From Chitinophaga varians (GTDB lineage Bacteria; Bacteroidota; Bacteroidia; Chitinophagales; Chitinophagaceae), in assembly GCF_012641275.1 (NCBI RefSeq), contig NZ_JABAIA010000005.1, forward strand, positions 1-56,097: a stretch of 56,097 bases of DNA. Direction: 5' to 3'. How positions within the stretch are numbered: the stretch's first letter is position 1; each line of letters starts with the position of its first letter. Below the pieces are notes generated by a model. That model saw nothing but the letters and a program-made list of their open reading frames with translations, was not told the DNA's origin and ran no database searches. Of the stretch, positions 34,026-43,172 are shown piece by piece. The translations under genes were made by a program, and so were the position numbers.

Positions 34026-35780
34026 ATGGATACACCTGCAGTTATATTTAGAAGTCAACAGCTGAGTTTTCGTGAGCTGGAAAGCCGCTCCAATCAGCTG
34101 GCACATCATCTCAGCAGACTTGGTATAAAGCCCCGGACAATGGTGCCGATCATGGTCAGCCGGGGAATTAACATGATCGTGGGGTTACTGGGCATTATGA
34201 AGGCCGGTTGCGCCTATGTTCCGATTGACGGCAGTTTCCCGGCAGAACGGGTGGATTTTATATTGAAAGATATTAATGCCGGTATGATCATTCTGGATGA
34301 TACCGTGGCAGATCTGTTCCGTGGAAATAATCGTGTGTCCGTTACTGTTAATATGGATGCTGACGCAGATAAGATAGCGCAGGAGAACGTGGAAAGACTT
34401 CCGGTAGATATAAGTCCGTCTGACCTTGCATATGTAATTTATACGTCCGGTTCCACAGGAACTCCCAAAGGCGTAATGGTAGAGCACCGTAACCTGGCCA
34501 GCCTTACCCACAATCTTACGCAGCGGTGGGGTATGAGGAAAGGTATGCGGATTGGCGCAATGGGACCATATACATTTGATCTGTCCGTATTGGAACTGGT
34601 GTGTGTGTTAGCGATAGGGATTACAATTGTGTTGATAGATGAGACTGACCCCGCTGTTATATGGAGGCAGCTGGAGGAGCATCAGGTAAATGTAGTGCAG
34701 CTTACACCATCAAGACTAAATCTCCTGACCTATGCAGAAACAGACCTGTCGCCCTTACGCCGTCTGGAAATACTCATGGTTGGCGGAGAGCATCTGCAGG
34801 AACGAACTTTCCGACGGCTGAAAGAAGAATTAAAGGAAGTACGCATCTATAACGTGTACGGACCGACTGAGGCGACAGTCTGGAGTAGCTCTCTTGCTAT
34901 TCATGAAAGCGAGATACTGGGGATCGGTACGCCCCTGTTGTATGAGCGACTATATATAACAGACGATCAGGGGAATTTGCTTCCTGTAGGTTTAACGGGC
35001 GAAATCTGTATCGGTGGCAGCGGTGTTGCCAGAGGATATCTGAATAAAGCGGAGCTCACGGCGGAAAAATTCGTGCCTGACAGGTTTGGCAGAAAACCAG
35101 GAGCCAGATTGTACCGCACCGGCGATATAGGCAAACAAATGGCCGACGGCACTTTCGTATTCCTTGGAAGGAAAGATGACCAGGTAAAGATCCGGGGATA
35201 CAGAATTGAAATAGGAGAGGTGGAAAATGCACTGTTGCGGGTAACAGGTATTGAACATGCGGCTGTAAAATGTGTGACAGACAAAGGTGGGAATAACCTG
35301 CTCGTTGGGTATTATGTGTCACAGCAGGAATTGAGCAATCAGGATATTATTGCTCAACTGAAGGACGTGCTGCCCTCTTATATGGTTCCGTCCGTATTAA
35401 CGAAATTGTCTGCCATACCACTTAACAATAACGGGAAAATAGACAGGAAGGCGCTTCCTGACCTCAAGGACCATCATAATAGCGAGCGGAGGTACGTCGC
35501 GCCTGAAAATGAGCTGGAAGAGCGATTGGTGGCAATATGGAAGGATCTGTTGGGGATAGAGCAGATAGGAACAGCAGATAACTTTTTCGAGATTGGGGGT
35601 CATTCCCTGCTGGTGGTTGACCTGATTGCCCGTATCAAAAAGGCGTTTTCCGTGGAGATATCACTCCCGATGATCTTCCAACTGAAAAACATCGCAGCTA
35701 TTGCAGCGTATATGGAGATTTCGGCAACAGCAGCCAACGTGCCGGTCGAGGAAGCAGCTTATGACATTTATGACTTGTAA
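34026..35780 (+). CDS. Stand-alone NRPS adenylation-peptidyl carrier protein (A-PCP), glycine-like code
   Basis: A 584-residue protein with an adenylation domain (about 1-490) and a carrier domain (about 495-575; phosphopantetheine Ser in GGHSLLVV). Core motifs are clear: YTSGSTGTPKGVMVEH, YGPTEATVW, YRTGDIG, NGKIDRKALP. Aligning by eye with GrsA gives the ten pocket residues D-L-L-Q-M-G-V-V-W-K, close to the usual glycine code (DILQLGLIWK). The start is slightly shorter than typical because a stop lies just upstream. The acidic C-terminal tail (VEEAAYDIYDL) could be the docking peptide for the TubC-type domain of the next protein. Confidence 0.88.
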   Translation: MDTPAVIFRSQQLSFRELESRSNQLAHHLSRLGIKPRTMVPIMVSRGINMIVGLLGIMKAGCAYVPIDGSFPAERVDFILKDINAGMIILDDTVADLFRGNNRVSVTVNMDADADKIAQENVERLPVDISPSDLAYVIYTSGSTGTPKGVMVEHRNLASLTHNLTQRWGMRKGMRIGAMGPYTFDLSVLELVCVLAIGITIVLIDETDPAVIWRQLEEHQVNVVQLTPSRLNLLTYAETDLSPLRRLEILMVGGEHLQERTFRRLKEELKEVRIYNVYGPTEATVWSSSLAIHESEILGIGTPLLYERLYITDDQGNLLPVGLTGEICIGGSGVARGYLNKAELTAEKFVPDRFGRKPGARLYRTGDIGKQMADGTFVFLGRKDDQVKIRGYRIEIGEVENALLRVTGIEHAAVKCVTDKGGNNLLVGYYVSQQELSNQDIIAQLKDVLPSYMVPSVLTKLSAIPLNNNGKIDRKALPDLKDHHNSERRYVAPENELEERLVAIWKDLLGIEQIGTADNFFEIGGHSLLVVDLIARIKKAFSVEISLPMIFQLKNIAAIAAYMEISATAANVPVEEAAYDIYDL

Positions 35781-35789
35781 GATCTTTGA

Positions 35790-37391
35790 ATGATGAATAA
35801 TAGTATTGATTTAAATCCGGCAATGGGGGTAATAGCAAAGGCGACACGGGCTGGAATACGTTTTTTCCTCGAAGATGACAAAGTAAAGTTTGGGGTACCC
35901 AAAGACGTTGCTGTCAACAAAGCATTACTGGAAGAGATCCGTGCATACAGAGACGAGATCAGGGCAATTCTGGCGGGGGATGCAGTGTGGTTTGAGGAAG
36001 CTACGTTCCGCGGGACCAGTTTCCCCGACGACCAGGACACTTTTGATGTTACCATACAACAGCGGAAGGCTTACCTGAAGTTTCTTCTGCTGGGAGATTC
36101 CAGTTTCAATGTCTCCTTCAATATAAAAATTGAAAATCCGGACAGAGAACTTTTAGAGGAATCGCTCAACGCACTGATTGACCGGCATGAGAGCCTGAGG
36201 ACAACTTTTATTACCCTGGGGGGTAAACTACAACAGCGGGTTCACCGCAGTGCGCCGGCCATTCCGCAGATCAGGTATGTACATGCTGCTGATACGGCGG
36301 GTGGTGGCGATCTCCGGAAAATCTATCTGGAGTGTATGGCTATCCGGTTCAATCTGGAAAAAGGGCCGTTGCTGGATGTGATGGCCGTTGTGTATCCGGA
36401 TGGGTCAAATGTGTTGTTCTTTACGGCCCATCACGCTATTTCAGACGATATTTCTTCCAGGATCTTTGAGAGCGACTTCACCCGGCTCTATCACTCAAAG
36501 TGCAGGGAAACGCTGCCGGCTTTAAAACTACAATACAAAGAATATGCTTCCTGGGTAACAACGTTTGCTGCAACAGAAAAATTCAAGTCGGCAAAACGTT
36601 TGTACCTGGATAAAATCAAGGCCAGCCTGTCAATGGAAAATGCCGTAGTGCAACGGTCGTACCGGAAGGAATTAAAAACGGAAATGGAAAGCATTCCGGG
36701 GAATGCTGCGGCACTGTATTATGAAGAGGCATTGGGAACGATGGCCAATATTAACCCTAAGCCGGGATCTTCCTATATATCCTTTATGCAGAAAGCGTTG
36801 TTGGAAAAAGCCAGAAAGCTGGCCGTTTCATGTGACTCTTCCTTGTTTATGACATTGATGGCTGTTTTCGGGCTGCTTTTTATCAGACAACACCGGCGTA
36901 AAATGCTACGAATGGGCATCACCTTTAACACCAGGGTATTTGAGGATCTTACTAAAGTAACCGGCTGGTTTACGGGAGACGCCATTGCTTGTCTGGAAGC
37001 TGATGAAGATCTCAGTATTTACCAGTTTATCAGAAGCAGCACTATGTTGATGCTGGATGTCTCCAGGTTTCGCTTCTATCCCTATGAGCAAATCATTCAC
37101 GAGCTGGATGTTCCGCTGGATGTGTTAATTCCACTCCAGTTAAATCTGATCCATAAAACGGATATGGAGTATAATGATCTTACCCCTGTGCATATGGAAG
37201 CCACTTATAATCATTATGATTTCAAATGCAACCTTATAGAGTTTGGCAATTGTGTGTTAATGAAGACGGATTATAATCGCAACACACATTCAAAGGAAGA
37301 TATTGAACAGGTGATGGAAGCGTATCTGTCGCTGATTGAATTATTGTCCGATAAAGACGTGTTGTCCACGAAGCTGGCTGTTTGTTATTAA
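35790..37391 (+). CDS. Free-standing condensation domain with N-terminal TubC-type docking domain
   Basis: A 533-residue NRPS condensation protein. Residues about 10-55 look like a TubC N-terminal docking domain (ATRAGIRFFLEDDKVKFGVP, then LLEEIRAYRDEIRAIL). Residues about 75-520 form the condensation fold with the active-site HHxxxD at His214-His215-x3-Asp219. The usual Gly after Asp is Asp220. There is no A, PCP or TE, so it must act on carrier-bound partners in trans. The A-PCP encoded 9 bases upstream is the obvious donor. It should form an amide, or possibly an ester, from the glycyl unit; the acceptor is unknown. Confidence 0.85.
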   Translation: MMNNSIDLNPAMGVIAKATRAGIRFFLEDDKVKFGVPKDVAVNKALLEEIRAYRDEIRAILAGDAVWFEEATFRGTSFPDDQDTFDVTIQQRKAYLKFLLLGDSSFNVSFNIKIENPDRELLEESLNALIDRHESLRTTFITLGGKLQQRVHRSAPAIPQIRYVHAADTAGGGDLRKIYLECMAIRFNLEKGPLLDVMAVVYPDGSNVLFFTAHHAISDDISSRIFESDFTRLYHSKCRETLPALKLQYKEYASWVTTFAATEKFKSAKRLYLDKIKASLSMENAVVQRSYRKELKTEMESIPGNAAALYYEEALGTMANINPKPGSSYISFMQKALLEKARKLAVSCDSSLFMTLMAVFGLLFIRQHRRKMLRMGITFNTRVFEDLTKVTGWFTGDAIACLEADEDLSIYQFIRSSTMLMLDVSRFRFYPYEQIIHELDVPLDVLIPLQLNLIHKTDMEYNDLTPVHMEATYNHYDFKCNLIEFGNCVLMKTDYNRNTHSKEDIEQVMEAYLSLIELLSDKDVLSTKLAVCY

Positions 37392-37403
37392 AAAAATGAA
37401 AAC

Positions 37404-39659
37404 ATGAAAGCAGTTATATTTCCCGGTCAGGGAGCCCAATATAAAGGAATGGGAAAGGACCTGTTCCGGGTATACAGAACTGAAACGGACAAAGCTTCTG
37501 AAATACTGGGTTATAACCTGGAAGAGCTTTGTCTGCATGACCCTCGCAGGCAACTTGGAAGTACGGCGTTTACACAGCCGGCGTTGTATGTGGTGAATGC
37601 GTTGCATTATTATGAATATGAGAAACGGGAAATCGCCTATTTCGCAGGGCACAGCCTGGGGGAGTATAATGCGCTGCTTGCTGCGGGAGCTTTTGACTTT
37701 GAGACGGGACTAAGACTGGTGAAAAAACGGGGCGAATTGATGGCTGCAGCCTCCAATGGAGGAATGGCGGCAGTATTGGGCCCTGATGTTGTCACCCTTA
37801 AGCGGAAGCTGGAGGAAGCCGGTTATACAGATATAGATATTGCTAACTATAATACACCCAGTCAAACAGTTATCGCTGGTAGGCAGGAGCAGATAAAAAA
37901 TGTCATTAAACAATTTGAGCAGGAAGGTATCCGGATTATCCCACTCTATGTGAGCGCTCCGTTTCATTCCCGTTACATGAAACCTGCAGCTGATGAGTTT
38001 GGCGTCTTTCTGGAAGGTTTCCGTTTTTCCCCGTTACAGGTGCCTGTAATATCGAATGTTTCAGCAAAACCATATACTGATGACGATATAAAATCGCTGT
38101 TGACCGTACAGATAGCGAGTCCTGTCCGCTGGATGGATTCAATCCGCTTTTTAATGGGGCGGCGGGTAACGACGTATGATGAAATAGGAGGAGGAATTTT
38201 AACTAAAATGGTAAATGAGATCCGGGAGAAAACCACGCCGGTAATGGAGGAGCCCTTATCGGCAACAGCTCCTGAACAGCAGGGAGGACTGGCTACCAGG
38301 CTGGGCAACGCGCGGTTCAGAAAGGAATATGGTCTGAAATACGCCTATCTGGCCGGTGGCATGTACAGGGGAATTGCTTCCCGGGAGCTGGTGGTGCGTA
38401 TGGCAAAGGCAGGTATGTTGGGGTTTCTGGGCACTGCGGGCATGGGATTGCATGACATCGAAGAAAATATAAAACATATTCAAAGCGCACTGAACAACGG
38501 CGAAGTTTACGGGATGAACCTCATACATAATTTGACCGATCCCGGGCTGGAGATGGAGACTGTACAGCTTTATATAAAATACGGAGTCCGCAAAATAGAG
38601 GCGGCGGCCTTTATGCAGATAACCCGGGCGCTTGTCTATTATAAATTAAAAGGAATAAGGAAGGAGGGAGAAGATATCATTTGTGATAACAAAATCCTGG
38701 CGAAGTTGTCCCGGCCGGAAGTAGCAGAAGCATTTATGAGCCCGGCTCCTGAAAAAATAGTGAATGAATTGCTCGATGAAGGACTGATCAATGCAGAGCA
38801 GGCCGCACTGGCCCGCAGGGTGCCTATGAGTGCCGACATCTGCGTGGAGGCCGATTCAGGAGGTCATACAGATGGAGGCATTGCGCTGGTATTACTGCCG
38901 GCTGTTCAGGAGCTCAGGGCTGTGATGGAAAAAAGGTACCACTATGACTGTCCGATACACATTGGTTTGGCGGGCGGTATCGGCGCACCCCAGGCCATTG
39001 TATGTGCTTTTATGATGGGCGCCGATTTTGTGCTTACCGGATCTATTAATCAATGCACCGTTGAAGCCGGTACAAGCGATACGGTAAAGGACCTGTTGAT
39101 GGACATGAATGTGCAGGATACAGCATATGCTCCCGCCGGAGATATGTTTGAAATTGGCGCGCAGGTGCAGGTATTGAGAAAGGGCGTCCTGTTTCCTGCA
39201 AGGGCCAATAAATTATACGCACTCTACAATCAATTCGCCGCATTGGAGGAGATACCCGAAAAAACGCTGCAACAGCTGGAGAAAAATTACTTTAAAAAGC
39301 CAGTTGCCGGTGTTTGGGATGAAACAGTGGCATATTTCCGCAGACAAGGGAATGAAGCCATAGTCACCAAAGCTTTACAGAACCCCAAAAGCAAAATGGC
39401 ATTGGTATTTCGCTGGTATTTCGGCTATTGTGCCAGGTTGTCTTTTGAGGGCAACAGAGATGATCTGGTCAATTATCAGGTGCATACAGGACCAGCTATG
39501 GGAGCTTTCAATCAATGGGTGAAGGGAACAGCGCTGGAAAACTGGAGAAACAGGCATGTCGATGAAATCGGTATCAAACTGATGGAAGCTGCTGCACAGC
39601 TGCTGCAGGATAAATTAGCCCTGTTTGCGGAAAGCAGGCATCATATTAAAAATAACTGA
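37404..39659 (+). CDS. Trans-acting acyltransferase fused to PfaD-type enoyl reductase (AT-ER)
   Basis: A 751-residue bifunctional protein for a trans-AT polyketide synthase. The AT domain (1-285) has GQGAQ, the nucleophile in GHSLG (Ser84), the carboxylate-binding Arg109 of LVKKRGELM and the APFHS His, so it should load malonyl units. The FMN-dependent enoyl reductase of PfaD type (about 300-745) has GGMYRGIASRELV, ADICVEADSGGHTDGG and GGIGAPQA. The same AT-ER fusion is common in trans-AT clusters. It serves the PKS that starts at 50424, whose first module lacks AT and ER. Confidence 0.95.
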   Translation: MKAVIFPGQGAQYKGMGKDLFRVYRTETDKASEILGYNLEELCLHDPRRQLGSTAFTQPALYVVNALHYYEYEKREIAYFAGHSLGEYNALLAAGAFDFETGLRLVKKRGELMAAASNGGMAAVLGPDVVTLKRKLEEAGYTDIDIANYNTPSQTVIAGRQEQIKNVIKQFEQEGIRIIPLYVSAPFHSRYMKPAADEFGVFLEGFRFSPLQVPVISNVSAKPYTDDDIKSLLTVQIASPVRWMDSIRFLMGRRVTTYDEIGGGILTKMVNEIREKTTPVMEEPLSATAPEQQGGLATRLGNARFRKEYGLKYAYLAGGMYRGIASRELVVRMAKAGMLGFLGTAGMGLHDIEENIKHIQSALNNGEVYGMNLIHNLTDPGLEMETVQLYIKYGVRKIEAAAFMQITRALVYYKLKGIRKEGEDIICDNKILAKLSRPEVAEAFMSPAPEKIVNELLDEGLINAEQAALARRVPMSADICVEADSGGHTDGGIALVLLPAVQELRAVMEKRYHYDCPIHIGLAGGIGAPQAIVCAFMMGADFVLTGSINQCTVEAGTSDTVKDLLMDMNVQDTAYAPAGDMFEIGAQVQVLRKGVLFPARANKLYALYNQFAALEEIPEKTLQQLEKNYFKKPVAGVWDETVAYFRRQGNEAIVTKALQNPKSKMALVFRWYFGYCARLSFEGNRDDLVNYQVHTGPAMGAFNQWVKGTALENWRNRHVDEIGIKLMEAAAQLLQDKLALFAESRHHIKNN

Positions 39660-39661
39660 AA

Positions 39662-39904
39662 ATGAAAGATAAGATCATTAACCTGATAAAGGAGAATCTC
39701 ATAGAAATCATTCCGGAGCTGGAAGGTACCACAGTGATGAGTGATGTAAGTCTGGTAGATCTTGGCGCGAATTCGATTGACAGGGCGGAACTTATTACCG
39801 TTACGCTGGAACGATTGCAACTGGACATTTCACGTGTTGAATTTGCTACTGCAAACAGCATCGAGGACATAGCAACGTTGATCGAAAAGAAGCTGCCGGC
39901 ATGA
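39662..39904 (+). CDS. acpP: Discrete acyl carrier protein of the beta-branching cassette
   Basis: An 80-residue carrier protein with the phosphopantetheine attachment Ser38 in LGANSIDRAEL. It begins 2 bases after the AT-ER stop and overlaps the ketosynthase start (ATGA). In beta-branching cassettes this carrier holds malonyl, which is decarboxylated to acetyl and then added to the beta-keto group of the growing chain by the HMG synthase. Confidence 0.92.
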   Translation: MKDKIINLIKENLIEIIPELEGTTVMSDVSLVDLGANSIDRAELITVTLERLQLDISRVEFATANSIEDIATLIEKKLPA

Positions 39905-41151
39905 GCGGAATGTCTGTACGTGTAACCGGAATGGGCATCGCAACACCGGTCGCCACGGGTTGCCGGTCATATACAGCCGCCATCAGTAAGGGAGAGACCC
40001 GGTTCTCGATATTATCAATGGAATCAGGAGGGGAAATATTCAGATTTCCTTTCAGCGGGCTGGAGACAAACTCTTTTCAGCCGTTGACGGAGACGCTGCA
40101 GCTGGATGGAGATATTATCCGGAAGGCCAAACAGTTCAGGCATATTTCCCATAGCACCCGGACTGGCTTGTATTGCGCGCTGGAAGCCTGGTCAGACGCT
40201 GGTCTTAACGGGGATAACACAGATCTGTCAAGGGTGGCTGTCATCTCTTGCGGCAGTAATACGCAACATGCGATGTATAAGGATATCATGGACAATTACC
40301 ATGACAAGCTGCGGTTTATCAACCCGGCTTACGGATTTGGTTTTTTTGATACGGATATCGTGGGGGTACTGTCTGAATTACTGAAGATACGCGGTGAAGG
40401 GTATTGTATAGGCGCGGCTTCCGCCAGTGGCAATATGGGGATCATAAACGGCTGCCGGTTGCTGTTGGGAGGTGAATATGACGTCGTGTTGGTGGTGGCG
40501 CCTCTTATGGACCTTTCCGTGTTTGAATACCAGGCGATTGCCGCCCTTGGTGCGATGGCTCCTGCAGCAGATGTTCCGTCGGCTATCTGCCGGCCCTTTG
40601 ATAGAATGCATAACGGGTTCGTGTACGGACAATCTGCGGGCTGCATGATATTGGAATCGGAGACGCATGCAGCTGCCAGGAACAGGGGCGCTTATGGAAC
40701 GATCAGGGGGTACGGGGTGTGTATGGATGCGAATAGGAATCCGAACCCGTCTGCAGCAGGTGAAAAAACGGCGATTATAAAGGCGATTGCCGCGGCCAAC
40801 CTAACGCCTGCGCAGATCAGCTATGTTAATACACATGGCACGGGCTCCAAGGCCGGTGATCTGGCTGAAGTGGAGGCCATACTTGGTGCAGGCCTGGCAG
40901 GTGTCAGGGCTAACAGTACGAAGTCGCTCATTGGGCATGGATTGTCCGCAGCCGGAGTGGTGGAAGCTATTACCACCCTGTTACAAATGAATGGAGGCTT
41001 TCTCCATCCAACGTCTAACCTGGACACTCCGGTCAGTAATGAAATAGACTGGGTAAGGGGCACAATGATCGAAGCCGGGATTGAATATGCTGTCAGCAAC
41101 GGTTTTGGCTTTGGTGGAATAAATACCGCTATTGTTTTAAGTAAGGACTAA
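39901..41151 (+). CDS. Decarboxylating ketosynthase (KS with Cys replaced by Ser)
   Basis: A 416-residue ketosynthase-fold protein. The two catalytic histidines are kept (VNTHGTGSKAGD and KSLIGHGLSAAG), but the nucleophile position reads GAASASG, with Ser174 where Cys is needed for condensation. This is the hallmark of the PksF-type decarboxylase in HMG-synthase cassettes, which turns malonyl-ACP into acetyl-ACP. Gene order (ACP, KS-S, HMGS, ECH1, ECH2) supports it fully. Confidence 0.93.
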   Translation: MSGMSVRVTGMGIATPVATGCRSYTAAISKGETRFSILSMESGGEIFRFPFSGLETNSFQPLTETLQLDGDIIRKAKQFRHISHSTRTGLYCALEAWSDAGLNGDNTDLSRVAVISCGSNTQHAMYKDIMDNYHDKLRFINPAYGFGFFDTDIVGVLSELLKIRGEGYCIGAASASGNMGIINGCRLLLGGEYDVVLVVAPLMDLSVFEYQAIAALGAMAPAADVPSAICRPFDRMHNGFVYGQSAGCMILESETHAAARNRGAYGTIRGYGVCMDANRNPNPSAAGEKTAIIKAIAAANLTPAQISYVNTHGTGSKAGDLAEVEAILGAGLAGVRANSTKSLIGHGLSAAGVVEAITTLLQMNGGFLHPTSNLDTPVSNEIDWVRGTMIEAGIEYAVSNGFGFGGINTAIVLSKD

Positions 41152-41169
41152 TATAAATGAAATTGAAAA

Positions 41170-42414
41170 ATGAATGCCGGAATTGAAGCAATGAACATCT
41201 ATTGCGGTATAGCCTCGCTGGATGTGGGCTTATTGGCAAAGGCAAGAGGTCTGGACAATCAGCGTTTTGAAAATCTGTTGATGAGAGAAAAATCGGTGCC
41301 TATGCCCTTTGAAGACCCCGTTTCCAACGGTGTAAACGCAGCATGGCCTATTATCAGCCGCCTTTCGAAGGAGGAAAGGGACCAGATAGATATGGTCATT
41401 ACCTGTACCGAATCGGGGGTTGACTTTGGCAAGTCGATCAGTACCTATCTGCATCATTATTTGGGATTAAACAGGAACTGCAGGTTGTTTGAACTGAAGA
41501 ATGCCTGTTATTCAGGTGCAGCGGGGCTTCAGATGGCGGTCAACTATATACTCAGCCAGTCTTCACCGGGCCGTAAGGCGCTGGTGGTTTGCACGGACAT
41601 GTTGAGAATGGGGGTGGTAGAAGAGTCGCTGGAGATGGCATTTGCTGAACCCAGTTCCGGCTCAGGGGCGGTGGCTATGCTGGTCAGTGATTATCCGGTT
41701 CTATTTAAAGTAGACAGGGGGGCCAGCGGGTATTATGGTTATGAAATTATGGATACGTGCCGCCCGGTCCCCGACGCGGAGGCCGGGAATGCTGATCTTT
41801 CCCTGCTTTCTTATCTGGATTGTTGTGAGAACACTTTCAGGGAATATCAGAAAAGGGTGGAAGGTGCCGATTATCAGTCTTCTTTCGATTATCTCGTTTT
41901 TCATACGCCGTTTGGCGGCATGGTGAAAGGTGCTCACCGAACCAATATGAGAAAATTCAGACGGGCAAAACCTGAGGAGATAGAAGCGGATTTCGCCAAT
42001 CGTGTATTGCCTTCATTGATGTATTGTCAACGCGTAGGCAATATCATGGGTGCTACAACGTTCCTTGCGCTGGCCAGTGCCGTTGATAACGGCAGTTTCC
42101 CACAGCCGAAAAGGCTGGGTGTTTTTTCCTATGGTTCCGGCTGTTGCGCTGAATTTTTCAGCGGCACAGTAACGGGGCAGTCAAGGGAGAAACTACGCCA
42201 GTTTGAGCTTTCCAGGCATCTTGATGAACGGATGGCCCTATCTATGACAGAATATGAAGAAACGATCCGGGCAAATGCAGGCCTTAAATTTGGAACGAGA
42301 AATTATAAGGTGGACACAACTGCATTCAGCGGGATTTTCAACCGACTGAAGGGAAATAACCGGTTGGTTTTCTCCGGGATAAACGACTATCACAGACTAT
42401 ACGAATGGGTGTAA
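41170..42414 (+). CDS. HMG-CoA synthase-like enzyme for polyketide beta-branching
   Basis: A 414-residue thiolase-fold enzyme that condenses acetyl-ACP with a beta-keto polyketide to begin beta-alkylation. The N-terminus (GIEAMNIYCGIASLDVGLLA) is typical of the PksG type. The catalytic Cys113 lies in LKNACYSGAAGLQ, and FDYLVFHTPFGGMVKGAHR carries the His region. Its last 10 bases overlap the ECH1 gene. The family position makes a methyl branch the usual outcome. Confidence 0.95.
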   Translation: MNAGIEAMNIYCGIASLDVGLLAKARGLDNQRFENLLMREKSVPMPFEDPVSNGVNAAWPIISRLSKEERDQIDMVITCTESGVDFGKSISTYLHHYLGLNRNCRLFELKNACYSGAAGLQMAVNYILSQSSPGRKALVVCTDMLRMGVVEESLEMAFAEPSSGSGAVAMLVSDYPVLFKVDRGASGYYGYEIMDTCRPVPDAEAGNADLSLLSYLDCCENTFREYQKRVEGADYQSSFDYLVFHTPFGGMVKGAHRTNMRKFRRAKPEEIEADFANRVLPSLMYCQRVGNIMGATTFLALASAVDNGSFPQPKRLGVFSYGSGCCAEFFSGTVTGQSREKLRQFELSRHLDERMALSMTEYEETIRANAGLKFGTRNYKVDTTAFSGIFNRLKGNNRLVFSGINDYHRLYEWV

Positions 42415-43172
42415 ACAACTACTCGACCATAAAGGTGTCCAGAGACAGGGCTGCGCTTACGATACAACTGAATCTGCCAGAGACGGCGAACGCCATCAGT
42501 GTAGAACTGATGGACGAGATGATGTCGGTACTGCTGGAGGTAGAAAAAGAGCCGGACATTAAGTGCATTATTCTGGAAGGTCTGTCGGACGTATTTTGTA
42601 CAGGAATGGACTTTGGGAATGTACAGGATGAAAACGCGACGGCATCTTTCGAAGATTATGCAAATAAATATTATGACATTCTTGCTTTCCTGTCATTATG
42701 CTCCAAGGCTGTGATTGCAAAAGTAACGGGAAAGGTGCTTGCTGGAGGTATTGGATTAGTGGCGGCAAGTGATATTGTTATTGCCGGGGAGGAGGCGGTA
42801 TTCGCGCTGCCGGAAGCGTTGTTCGGCCTGCTGCCTGCCTGCGTAATGCCTTTTCTGATCAGACGTACGGGTGTGCAAAAAGCTCAGTGGATGTCATTGA
42901 TGACCCAGGCTGTTGATGTCGAAAGGGCTTTGCAGATAGGATTAGTAGACGAAGTCAGTAAAACGCCTGCGGACTCGGTACGCCGTTGCCTGCTTAGGTT
43001 AGGCAGACTGGAGACAGGGACAATAAAGGAGTTGAAAAACTATACATCCAAATTGTGGCTGATCAATGAAGAAACCCGGCAGCTGGCGGTCAGTAAAATT
43101 TCGTCGCTGGCACTTTCAGAAAAAGTGCGACAAACAATAGGCGGTTTTATATCAAATGGTAAACTGATATGA
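42405..43172 (+). CDS. Enoyl-CoA hydratase-like dehydratase ECH1 (PksH-type)
   Basis: A 255-residue crotonase-fold enzyme. Oxyanion-hole blocks are visible (SDVFCTGMDFGN and VLAGGIGLVAASDIVI), and LPEALFGLLPACVMPFLIRR is characteristic of ECH1 of beta-branching cassettes. It dehydrates the HMG-type intermediate. It overlaps HMGS upstream and ECH2 downstream (ATGA). Confidence 0.93.
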   Translation: MGVNNYSTIKVSRDRAALTIQLNLPETANAISVELMDEMMSVLLEVEKEPDIKCIILEGLSDVFCTGMDFGNVQDENATASFEDYANKYYDILAFLSLCSKAVIAKVTGKVLAGGIGLVAASDIVIAGEEAVFALPEALFGLLPACVMPFLIRRTGVQKAQWMSLMTQAVDVERALQIGLVDEVSKTPADSVRRCLLRLGRLETGTIKELKNYTSKLWLINEETRQLAVSKISSLALSEKVRQTIGGFISNGKLI

